NCBI GenBank assembly: GCA_002405475.1
Contig: DHLX01000009.1
Span: 91,789-115,196 of the forward strand
Length of the DNA: 23,408 bases
Direction of reading: 5' to 3'
Source of the DNA: Burkholderiales bacterium UBA4657
GTDB lineage: Bacteria > Pseudomonadota > Gammaproteobacteria > Burkholderiales > Burkholderiaceae_E
A model generated the notes under the pieces. It did not search any database. It was not told the DNA's origin and was given only the letters and a program-made list of their open reading frames with translations. Shown piece after piece: positions 1 to 5,996 of this stretch; the stretch's first letter is position 1, and each line of letters begins with the position of its first letter. The position numbers and the translations under genes are program-made.

Positions 1-25
1 TCGTCTTAACATTCGCTACGCTCAT
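1..25 (-). CDS. Possible start of the next gene of the sulfur operon (partial)
   Basis: An ATG at 25-23 overlaps the cysH stop codon as ATGA and stays open to the window edge, giving only MSVANVKT. A cysD-like sulfate adenylyltransferase gene would fit here by operon logic, but eight residues cannot show it. The DNA also forms an imperfect dyad (TAACAT at 8-13, ATGTTA at 24-29), so it could be non-coding. Confidence 0.2.
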
Positions 26-723
26 GTTAGCCTCGCCGAAATGCCGCCCGCGTGCGGTTTGCTATGCAAACCGCACTCCTTCTGGTCGGCATTTTCCCAC
101 CACCAGCGACCGGCGCGAACGTCTTCACCAACCGCAATCGCTCGGGTGCAAGGAGCACAACCTATGCTCGGGAAAAACTGCTCGTGCAAAGCGTTATAAG
201 GCACTTTGTGGGTATGCAAATAATCCCAGACATCTTTTTCTGTCCAGTCATGCAAAGGGCTGAATTTACGCACGCCATACTGTCGATCTTGTTCACTGGC
301 AATCAGGCCGTGGCGCGTCACTGACTGTTCGGAGCGCAAGCCGGTTACCCAGGCTTTTTTTCCGGTCAGTGCGCGCTGCAAGGGTTCCAGTTTGCGTACG
401 GCGCAGCAAGCCTTACGCTTTTCTACCGATTGATAAAACCCGTTAATGCCATTTTTTTGCACCAGCACCTGCACTGCTTCAGCTTGTGGGAAAATGACAT
501 CAAAGCAGGCGCCATAGCGTTCTTCTGCCGCTTGCATCAATTGATAGGTCTCGTCCGGCAAGCGCCCGGTATCCAGAGTAAAAATGCTGATATTGAGTGC
601 ATGGCGCTGTATCAGGTCAAGCAGCACCATGTCTTCCGCACCGAAACTGGTAGAAAAGGCGGCTGGCGTCAATACTTCTGCCTCACGCAACAAGGCCAGC
701 GCTGAATCTGCTTTGGCAGTCAT
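22..723 (-). CDS. cysH: Assimilatory adenylylsulfate/phosphoadenylylsulfate reductase
   Basis: Reduces activated sulfate (APS or PAPS) to sulfite in the cytoplasm, the step before the sulfite reductase encoded upstream. The 233-residue protein has the family's SFGAED nucleotide loop (residues 26-31) and LDTGRLPDET (50-59). A Cys pair at 106-107 (KACCAVRK) and Cys189/Cys192 (GCAPCTRA) are the four ligands of a [4Fe-4S] cluster. Cys217 in KECGLH is the catalytic cysteine. The cluster cysteines point to the APS-using branch by family knowledge; the actual substrate is inferred. The ATG overlaps the stop of the DUF934 gene as ATGA, so the two are probably translationally coupled. The last 13 residues after ECGLH lie over a perfect hairpin (52-76) and may be a non-conserved tail. 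Confidence 0.95.
   Translation of the reverse strand: MTAKADSALALLREAEVLTPAAFSTSFGAEDMVLLDLIQRHALNISIFTLDTGRLPDETYQLMQAAEERYGACFDVIFPQAEAVQVLVQKNGINGFYQSVEKRKACCAVRKLEPLQRALTGKKAWVTGLRSEQSVTRHGLIASEQDRQYGVRKFSPLHDWTEKDVWDYLHTHKVPYNALHEQFFPSIGCAPCTRAIAVGEDVRAGRWWWENADQKECGLHSKPHAGGISARLT
52..76 (-). repeat. Perfect 11-bp hairpin inside the 3' end of cysH
   Basis: GTGCGGTTTGC (52-62) and GCAAACCGCAC (66-76) are perfect inverted copies around a TAT loop. There is no U-run after it, so it is not an ordinary intrinsic terminator. It begins right at the catalytic ECGLH codons and runs into the tail. It could slow ribosomes or RNases between cysH and the next gene; that is inference. Confidence 0.6.
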
Positions 724-1193
724 GCGGCATGCCTTCTGAACAAGGGCAAGGGTTGATCCACCGCGCCCTGATAACGCTCGCTGAAATCATCGAGACTCGC
801 CAGGGCATCGTGGGCGCTGCGGTCCTCGCGTATAGCAAAACTGTTAAAACCAACGCGACTCAAATAAAAGAGTTGATCACGAAGTACATCGCCCACTGCA
901 CGCAGTTCGCCCTGCCAGCCCAAACGCCGCAACAAGGTAGCGCTTGAGTAGCCACGCCCATCGGAAAATACCGGGAAACGTACGGCAATCAGACTAAGTT
1001 TGTCGAACCAGGGCTGCGCTTCTGCAGGCTCATCCTGGGGGTTGAGCCAGAGGCCAAACTCGCCGGCGGGTACTTGTTGCTGTAAGGCTTTCAAAGACAG
1101 GAGCGGACGACCTGAGGCTGGAATCTCGCCCCCGTCTTCCACCAGTATCCAGTCGTCTTCGGTCACGGTACGATTGATAATGAGATTACGCAT
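720..1193 (-). CDS. DUF934 family protein, sulfite reductase partner
   Basis: 157 residues from the ATG at 1193, which overlaps the end of the reductase gene by 8 bases. A longer in-frame start at 1226 would add 11 residues inside that gene and is less likely. The block FPVFSDGRGYS, then LLRRLGW and GDVLRDQLFYLSRVGFNSFA, is the hallmark of DUF934 (COG3749). These proteins are encoded next to cysI/nirA-type reductases in many proteobacteria; the biochemical role is not known to me. No signal peptide or membrane segment is seen, so it should be cytoplasmic. Its place between the reductase and cysH, with coupled starts and stops on both sides, suggests an auxiliary role in sulfite reduction, such as electron delivery or assembly. 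That is inference. Confidence 0.9.
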   Translation of the reverse strand: MRNLIINRTVTEDDWILVEDGGEIPASGRPLLSLKALQQQVPAGEFGLWLNPQDEPAEAQPWFDKLSLIAVRFPVFSDGRGYSSATLLRRLGWQGELRAVGDVLRDQLFYLSRVGFNSFAIREDRSAHDALASLDDFSERYQGAVDQPLPLFRRHAA

Positions 1194-2877
1194 GAGCCAC
1201 CTCGCGCTTGTCTTCACGGCCTTCATACACCGCCTGTTTGAACGGTGCTATGCCGAGGCGCTTCACTACTTCAATAAATAATTCATCATCGTGCCGTACC
1301 TGCACATAGGTGTTGATGATGCGTGCGACCACCTCGGGCATTTCTTCAGCAGCAAACGAAGGGCCAATGACTGCACCAATCGCGGTGTCATCGGGTGTTG
1401 CACCGACGACACCACCTAAAGTGACTTGATAAAACTCGGCGCCCTGTTTGTCCACACCCAGCACACCAATATTGCCGACGTGATGATGACCGCAGGAATT
1501 GATGCAGCCCGAGATATTCAGGGTGATGTCGCCAATATCATGCAAATAATCGAGGTCATCGAATTGTTCTTGTATGGCCTGGGCTATGGGGATGGATTTG
1601 GCGTTGGCGAGTGAGCAAAAGTCGCCTCCTGGGCAGCAGATAATATCGGTCAGCAGCCCGATATTCGGCGTTTCCAGCCCGTGTTTTTTCAAGGCCTGCC
1701 ATAAGTCGAACAGACGGCCTTGTTCAACGTCAGCCAGAATCAGGTTTTGCTCATGCGAAACACGTAATTCGCCAAAACTGTAGTCATCGGCCAGTTGCGC
1801 CACGGCGTCCATCTGGTCGGCGCTGGCATCGCCAGGAGCAACACCGGTTTTTTTCAGAGAGATGGTCACGGCGCGGTAGCCCGGCACCTTGTGGGCAAAA
1901 ACATTACGTTCGACCCAACGCGCAAACGCGGGGTGGTTTTTTAGGGCCAGCTCATAGTTCGAGGCATGATCAGGCAAAGTGCGGTAAGCTGGTGCCACAA
2001 AATCAGCAGCAATGCGTGCCAGTTCGGCGTCCAGCACTTGCAGCGGGCCGTGTTCGATCTGAGCAAACTCTTCATCCACCTGTCGGGCAAATTCTTCCGC
2101 CCCCAGGGCTTTGAGCAAAATTTTAATGCGCGCCTTGTATTTGTTATCACGACGTCCATAACGGTTATAAACGCGCAAAATGGCCTCGCAATACGACAGG
2201 CTGTGTTGCCAGGGTAAATCACGCCGTATGATGGTGCCTATGACGGGTGTGCGTCCCAGGCCGCCCCCTGCCAATACATCAACCACCACTGCACCGGCGC
2301 TATTGGTACGCAAGTACAGCCCGATGTCATGCACGGCAATCGCCGCCCGGTCGGCGCGCGCTGCATTGATGGCTATTTTGAATTTGCGCGGCAAATAAGC
2401 GAATTCCGGGTGAAAGGTACTCCACTGGCGTAATAATTCGGCATAGGGGCGCGGGTCAACATATTCATCTTGCGCGACGCCAGCAAATTGATCGGTCGTA
2501 ATATTGCGTACGCAATTGCCCGAGGTCTGAATGCCGTGCATCTGCACTTGAGCCAAATCGGCCAGCATGTCGGCGCCGTCTTCCAGTTTGAACCAGTTGT
2601 ACTGAATATTTTGCCGCGTCGTAAAATGGCCGTAGCTCTTGTCGTACTTGCGTGCAATGTACGCTAACTGGCGTAATTGGCGCGACGACAGCAGGCCATA
2701 AGGAATGGCGACCCGCAGCATGGGCGCATGGCGCTGAATATAAAAGCCGTTTTGCAGGCGTAAAGGCCGAAATTCATCGTCACTCAACTCGCCTTTTTGC
2801 CAGCGCGTAAGCTGACTGCGAAACTGGGCGACACGCTCGTCCACCAGCCTTTGGTCTATGTCGGTATAGCGATACAA
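1186..2877 (-). CDS. Nitrite/sulfite reductase, sirohaem [4Fe-4S] haemoprotein
   Basis: Six-electron reductase giving sulfide from sulfite (or ammonia from nitrite) in the cytoplasm; the cysH neighbour favours sulfite. The 563 residues hold two ferredoxin-like/NiR-SiR repeats: HAPMLRVAIPYG (50-61), GHFTTRQNIQYNW (83-95) and GNCVRNIT (120-127) in the first half. The cluster/sirohaem ligands Cys415-x5-Cys421 and Cys458-x3-Cys462 lie in the second. The start codon is TTG: residues 1-50 match how the family begins, and the next in-frame Met is residue 53. A Shine-Dalgarno AGGGG lies at 2885-2889, seven bases upstream. No CysJ flavoprotein subunit is seen nearby, so electrons probably come from ferredoxin or another carrier. 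It could be annotated cysI or nirA; the sequence alone does not settle it. Confidence 0.93.
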   Translation of the reverse strand: MYRYTDIDQRLVDERVAQFRSQLTRWQKGELSDDEFRPLRLQNGFYIQRHAPMLRVAIPYGLLSSRQLRQLAYIARKYDKSYGHFTTRQNIQYNWFKLEDGADMLADLAQVQMHGIQTSGNCVRNITTDQFAGVAQDEYVDPRPYAELLRQWSTFHPEFAYLPRKFKIAINAARADRAAIAVHDIGLYLRTNSAGAVVVDVLAGGGLGRTPVIGTIIRRDLPWQHSLSYCEAILRVYNRYGRRDNKYKARIKILLKALGAEEFARQVDEEFAQIEHGPLQVLDAELARIAADFVAPAYRTLPDHASNYELALKNHPAFARWVERNVFAHKVPGYRAVTISLKKTGVAPGDASADQMDAVAQLADDYSFGELRVSHEQNLILADVEQGRLFDLWQALKKHGLETPNIGLLTDIICCPGGDFCSLANAKSIPIAQAIQEQFDDLDYLHDIGDITLNISGCINSCGHHHVGNIGVLGVDKQGAEFYQVTLGGVVGATPDDTAIGAVIGPSFAAEEMPEVVARIINTYVQVRHDDELFIEVVKRLGIAPFKQAVYEGREDKREVAHA

Positions 2878-2884
2878 CGCAATT

Positions 2885-2905
2885 CCCCTGAATAAAAATT
2901 CAGGG
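2885..2905 (-). promoter_or_regulatory. Hairpin covering the sulfite reductase Shine-Dalgarno
   Basis: In the mRNA, CCCTGAAT (2905-2898) and ATTCAGGG (2893-2886) form a perfect 8-bp stem with a TTTT loop. The downstream arm contains most of the only good Shine-Dalgarno, AGGGG (2889-2885), for the TTG start at 2877. When folded the stem would hide the ribosome site. This is seen directly; a regulatory role (unfolding protein, small RNA, temperature) is inferred. Confidence 0.55.
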
Positions 2906-2956
2906 CGTAGGTTATAGGAAGTTGCTTATATTGGAAACGAAGGGTAAGAAATACCT

Positions 2957-2980
2957 TTATATCTACTTTTGTATATATAA
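2957..2980 (-). promoter_or_regulatory. AT-rich dyad upstream of sulfite reductase, possible operator
   Basis: On the minus strand TTATATATAC, four A, then GTAGATATAA: 10-base arms with one mismatch, about 80-103 bases upstream of the TTG start. Its size and place would suit a LysR-type activator such as CysB, but I cannot match a known CysB consensus. No convincing -35/-10 pair was found in this AT-rich leader. Confidence 0.3.
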
Positions 2981-3016
2981 GTTTTTTGATGCAAAAGTTT
3001 GAGGCGAGTTGCCAAG

Positions 3017-3244
3017 TTAGGAACGCCTGGAAAATTTAGCCAAGCAAAAATCTATGGCACTGTAAGCCATGGTGAGTAGCCCTAACACCGATATATGCAA
3101 AGGATGGCTACCGAACGTGTTTTTTGAAAACAATAAGTTATTCAAATCACAGCCCATCTCAAACCAAACCACTAGACCATACAAAAATAGACATGCCCCC
3201 AAGGAGCCCATTAAAATTGTTAACAATTTTCTTAGTGTCGTCAT
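3017..3244 (-). CDS. Small two-helix membrane protein, unknown
   Basis: 75 residues, not recognised. Two hydrophobic stretches, about residues 5-28 (LLTILMGSLGACLFLYGLVV) and 47-68 (PLHISVLGLLTMAYSAIDF), predict two membrane helices joined by a short polar loop, with a basic C-terminus. No clear Shine-Dalgarno precedes the ATG at 3244, which lowers confidence. It lies between the sulfur operon leader and the EF-hand stump, in AT-rich DNA, so it may belong to the accessory block. Against chance: the frame is intact and both helices are well formed. Confidence 0.5.
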   Translation of the reverse strand: MTTLRKLLTILMGSLGACLFLYGLVVWFEMGCDLNNLLFSKNTFGSHPLHISVLGLLTMAYSAIDFCLAKFSRRS

Positions 3245-3272
3245 TTTTATAGGTAATTACACAATCGGTGAT

Positions 3273-3392
3273 TTAGTGCGGAATTGATTCCAAACGCTCG
3301 ATTTCACCATCCCTGCCATACCACTGCCGGCTTTCAAGTCGCCCGTCTTTATTTTTATCTAGATCAGCATGGGTCAGGAATATACCATGATC
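3273..3392 (-). pseudogene. C-terminal stump of an EF-hand protein
   Basis: Reading on the minus strand, 39 open codons end at TAA (3275-3273). They contain DKNKDGRLESRQ, an EF-hand loop with Asp, Asn, Asp, Gly and Leu at positions 1, 3, 5, 6 and 8, but Gln instead of Glu at position 12. The tail is WYGRDGEIERLESIPH. The frame has no start and is cut by a stop exactly where the IS-like DNA begins (about 3388-3395). It is therefore the 3' end of a gene truncated by the element. Bacterial EF-hand proteins bind calcium; this fragment alone would not be functional. Confidence 0.6.
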
Positions 3393-3552
3393 TTACCCCC
3401 GAGAAACGTATCCCTTGAGAAGTGGTTTAATTCTATCAAGGAGAACGAAGATGAAGAGCAAGCTGAAACGAGGGCAGTACACACTGGAGTTTAAGCTGGA
3501 AGCAGTGAGGCTGGTGAAGACAGGGCAAAGCCTGGCGGTAGTATCGGCCACA
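3388..3552 (+). mobile_element. 5' fragment of an IS3-family-like insertion sequence
   Basis: About 165 bases that look like the left end and start of orfA of an IS3-type element. An end-like TGATCTTACCCCC starts near 3388, an AAGGAG ribosome site lies at 3438-3443, and ATG is at 3451. The reading frame opens MKSKLKRGQYTLEFKLEAV and continues RLVKTGQSLAVVSAT, a typical OrfA helix-turn-helix N-terminus. The match stops near 3552, where sequence of an unrelated minus-strand gene begins. The rest of orfA, all of orfB and the right end are missing. Boundaries are approximate because I could not align it to a reference IS. Confidence 0.6.
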
Positions 3553-3666
3553 GGACTTAACGCCCACTGTTTTAAGATATACAGGTGCGCATGCCCCGCA
3601 CCTAACAAGACTAATCTTTTCATTCCATCAGTGTATAGTAGCTTGCATGATTACTCACCACCCTGA
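3451..3666 (+). pseudogene. Truncated IS transposase orfA, fused to foreign sequence
   Basis: The frame starts at 3451 behind AAGGAG and is transposase-like for about 34 codons (to roughly 3552). It then runs through the antisense of the flavoprotein stump (GLNAHCFKIYRC...) to a chance stop at 3664-3666. Only the first part of the OrfA DNA-binding domain is left, so no transposition activity is expected. The strong ribosome site may still allow a short peptide to be made. Confidence 0.6.
3550..3623 (-). pseudogene. N-terminal stump of a flavoprotein oxidoreductase
   Basis: From the ATG at 3623 the minus strand reads MKRLVLLGAGHAHLYILKQW, the beta-strand plus GxGHAH dinucleotide-binding start of FAD/NAD(P)-dependent pyridine-nucleotide-disulfide oxidoreductases (NDH-2-like). 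After about 25 codons it enters antisense IS sequence, and the open frame ends meaninglessly at 3393. A real family member has about 350-400 residues, so more than 90 percent is lost. The missing part is not found on the other side of the IS fragment, where an EF-hand stump lies instead. That implies a deletion and not a clean insertion. Confidence 0.6.
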
Positions 3667-3919
3667 TACGCAAACTTTTGACGTAACCGTCGAAGGGCAT
3701 CTTTGTTACCTACGGTACGACAAGCAGGGAAATATCTTGGCTTTGACCAGCACCCAAGTGCCCGCCGCAGTCGGTGGTCGCGGTATTGCCGCCGACTTGG
3801 TCAAGACAGCACTGGACTATGCCGGCAACCATCAGTTAAAAATACGGCCTGTTTGTTCCTACGTTGTCACCTACTTAAAGCGCCACCCTGAATACCAAGC
3901 GCTAGTCGCCAATATTTAA
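3647..3919 (+). CDS. GNAT-like N-acetyltransferase domain protein (COG2388 type)
   Basis: 90 residues, the only intact plus-strand gene seen. It starts with a beta-hairpin (FDVTVEGHLCYLRYDKQG). The acetyl-CoA loop region is GGRGIAADLVKTALDYAG (about 44-61), followed by LKIRPVCSYVVTYLKRHPEY. These match the short single-domain GNAT family (YidJ/NATD1-like), whose substrate is generally unknown. The ATG lies 23 bases from the divergent flavoprotein stump start, so they once shared a promoter region. No good Shine-Dalgarno is visible. Its stop overlaps the stop of the convergent hydrolase gene by two bases. Confidence 0.8.
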   Translation: MITHHPDTQTFDVTVEGHLCYLRYDKQGNILALTSTQVPAAVGGRGIAADLVKTALDYAGNHQLKIRPVCSYVVTYLKRHPEYQALVANI

Positions 3920-4812
3920 CGTTTAAGGGGTTTTAATTGAGATCGTAATTCATGCGACATATGCAGTGGTTGTGAAAACTCTACTGACAGAAACTCAAAG
4001 ATACGGCGATAAGTATCTTCGCGTGCAGCAGGATTGCCGCCCACTGTCGCGGTACCACTTTTTGTTGAGGCAACCCCTGCGCGAACTCTAGGCGGGTTGA
4101 GGCTATCAAACCCATGATAACTGTCTGGATAAACATGGAATTCCAGTGTCGTCGAGGGGCGTTCTTGCTTTAAACGTTGCGCCAAATGCACGCAATGAAC
4201 CGCTGGCGTCCAGTCGTCACTTTCTCCTACTAATAATAGTAACGGGGTGTTGATTTGATAGTTGGGTTGCTTCAAAAATTTATTGCATCCTGGGTATAAA
4301 GCGATTGCTGCTTTGACTTGATGGGTGCGCGGTTGTTGGCGACGAACGCTCTGATCTAACAAACTCAGTACTGTTTGCGCTCCATGCGAACGCCCAAGCA
4401 CTGCCACTCGCTCCATATCCACGCCCGGTTGCAAACTTAGCCAATGCATCGCGGCCATAACGTCCTCGCTACGACGTTGTTCATCAATAGGACGGCGGGA
4501 AGCAGGTATCTCACAAATGGAAGAAATGCCACGCAAAGTAAAACTATCTACAGCCAAATAAGCTATGCCCTCCGCATTGAAATAGGCTGCATCACGATAA
4601 ACATTGGTATTAAAACGCCCTTGAGCATCACGCAGGCCACTACACCCATGTAGGGCAATAATGACGGGTTGCTTGGTAGAAGTCGTCACCGGAAACCATT
4701 CGGCGACTAGCACTGCTTGTTCCGAGGCATCAGGAAAACGCACCTCCTCGGCGTATGTATCCAGCGCTCCGCTAGCTAATAGCGCACAAAACAGGCTCGT
4801 GAGTAGTTTCAT
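3916..4812 (-). CDS. Exported dienelactone-hydrolase-family alpha/beta hydrolase
   Basis: 298 residues from the ATG at 4812 (a GTG one codon earlier is also possible). A signal peptide (MKLLTSLFCALLASGALDTYA, cut near residue 21) predicts the periplasm. The alpha/beta-hydrolase core shows the HGCSG oxyanion region (55-59), the nucleophile elbow GRSHG with Ser142, an acid Asp199 or Asp200 (GESDDW) and His233 (SYHGFD). These fit the dienelactone hydrolase family, though the nucleophile is Ser and not the Cys of classical enzymes. It follows exbD by 31 bases on the same strand, so it is probably the last gene of the TonB-linked cassette. An ester-cleaving role on an imported ligand is inference; other exported esterase substrates are possible. 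Confidence 0.85.
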   Translation of the reverse strand: MKLLTSLFCALLASGALDTYAEEVRFPDASEQAVLVAEWFPVTTSTKQPVIIALHGCSGLRDAQGRFNTNVYRDAAYFNAEGIAYLAVDSFTLRGISSICEIPASRRPIDEQRRSEDVMAAMHWLSLQPGVDMERVAVLGRSHGAQTVLSLLDQSVRRQQPRTHQVKAAIALYPGCNKFLKQPNYQINTPLLLLVGESDDWTPAVHCVHLAQRLKQERPSTTLEFHVYPDSYHGFDSLNPPRVRAGVASTKSGTATVGGNPAAREDTYRRIFEFLSVEFSQPLHMSHELRSQLKPLKR

Positions 4813-4843
4813 CACGACAGTTTAAGCAAGCATTTCAGGTCCA

Positions 4844-5284
4844 TCAAGGCTTAATACTTTGAGAAGAATTTTCTGGAATCGTAATAAAAGCCATTTTGCT
4901 TAAGCCTAATTTCTGTGCTGTTGCTAGCACCTGCGCCACTCTTTCATAAGGTGTCTCTCGATCTGCTCTGAAATGCAAACTAGGCGTCTCACCAATGCCT
5001 CGCTTAGCGTATAAACTTGCTTCAAATTTTGAAAAATCTATCATTTCACCATCCAGATAAATTTTTCCTGCTTTATCTAAAGATACATTGATAGCTTTAG
5101 GGGCCTGTTGCAGATTCTGGCTATTCGCTTTAGGCAGATCTACAGTCACCGCTTTATTCAACAGCGGTGCAGTAACAATAAAAATAACTAGTAGCACCAA
5201 CATCACATCAACTAAAGGCGTGGTATTGATTTCAGCCAAAGGAGCTGGAGACTGAGATCGATGATTGAGTGAATGAAAAGCCAT
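4844..5284 (-). CDS. exbD: ExbD-type biopolymer transport protein
   Basis: 146 residues. A short cytoplasmic start (AEINTTPLVDVMLVLLVIFI) leads into a single membrane helix (about 24-42) carrying Asp26, the proton-relay aspartate of ExbD/TolR. A periplasmic domain follows (SLDKAGKIYLDGEMI ... LHFRADRETPYERVAQVLATAQKLGLSKMAF). With ExbB it uses the proton gradient to energise TonB-dependent receptors. The gene starts three bases after exbB, so the pair is co-translated. TolR is excluded by the PLVDVMLVLLVIFIVTAP pattern with the receptor and ExbB next door, not tolQ/tolA/tolB. Confidence 0.93.
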   Translation of the reverse strand: MAFHSLNHRSQSPAPLAEINTTPLVDVMLVLLVIFIVTAPLLNKAVTVDLPKANSQNLQQAPKAINVSLDKAGKIYLDGEMIDFSKFEASLYAKRGIGETPSLHFRADRETPYERVAQVLATAQKLGLSKMAFITIPENSSQSIKP

Positions 5285-5287
5285 AAT

Positions 5288-5980
5288 TTATCTTTCTAAT
5301 CTGACTCCGGATACCAGATAGGCGTGCAAAGCATGCGCAAACCCCTCGAGTCGAGCTGTTGTTAGTCTTTGTGTACGTGTAAAGGCGTTGTAGGCTAAAA
5401 CAGCGGGTATGGCGACAAATAATCCGGCCGCTGTCATGATCAATGCCTCGCCCACCGGTCCAGCCACTTTATCTAGAACGACCTGTGTTTCGCCTGACAA
5501 GCCAGTTAATGCATGGTAAATACCCCATACTGTGCCAAGCAAACCAATAAAAGGAGCCGTGGAACCCACGGAGGCCAAAACAGTCAGTCCTCGCTCAATA
5601 CGCGCTTGTGCTGAAATTTGTGACTGTTGAAGTGTTCTAGCAATAAATTCATTCAGATCCACACCTGAACCAATAGTTTGCTTACCCATAGCTTCTTGCT
5701 CATAAACATGGGCTGCAGTAAAAGCCTCTTTCGCCAAGTGTGAAAATGCACCCGTCACATCTCTTTTTTCTAAAATATTTATCGCTTCACTTCTAGAAGT
5801 TGCAGACCAAAAATCAGCTAATACAAAATCATGCTGACGTACATGTCGCCAGTGCATTCTGGCTTTAGAAAAAATCCAAAACCAGGAAACTAAAGACATT
5901 AGCAATAACGCATATGCCACACCGTGAGACACAGCATCTGCCTCATGCCAGAAATGTGAAAATCCCATAGATGCATTCAT
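5288..5980 (-). CDS. exbB: ExbB-type MotA/TolQ/ExbB proton channel protein
   Basis: 230 residues with three predicted inner-membrane helices: about 21-38, 134-155 (LASVGSTAPFIGLLGTVWGI) and 175-198 (VGEALIMTAAGLFVAIPAVL). The last two are the conserved channel helices of the family, separated from the first by a large cytoplasmic loop. Shine-Dalgarno AAGAGG stands just before the ATG. It lies 16 bases after the PepSY gene and 3 before exbD. It should form the stator complex driving the receptor encoded upstream, but no tonB gene is in the cassette, so a TonB from elsewhere in the genome must serve it. Confidence 0.93.
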   Translation of the reverse strand: MNASMGFSHFWHEADAVSHGVAYALLLMSLVSWFWIFSKARMHWRHVRQHDFVLADFWSATSRSEAINILEKRDVTGAFSHLAKEAFTAAHVYEQEAMGKQTIGSGVDLNEFIARTLQQSQISAQARIERGLTVLASVGSTAPFIGLLGTVWGIYHALTGLSGETQVVLDKVAGPVGEALIMTAAGLFVAIPAVLAYNAFTRTQRLTTARLEGFAHALHAYLVSGVRLER

Positions 5981-5996
5981 AAATACCTCTTCTTGT

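Noticed and set aside
1..25. Firm call of cysD at the left edge
   Set aside because: Eight codons do not allow family assignment and the DNA is part of an imperfect dyad; kept only as a low-confidence partial frame.
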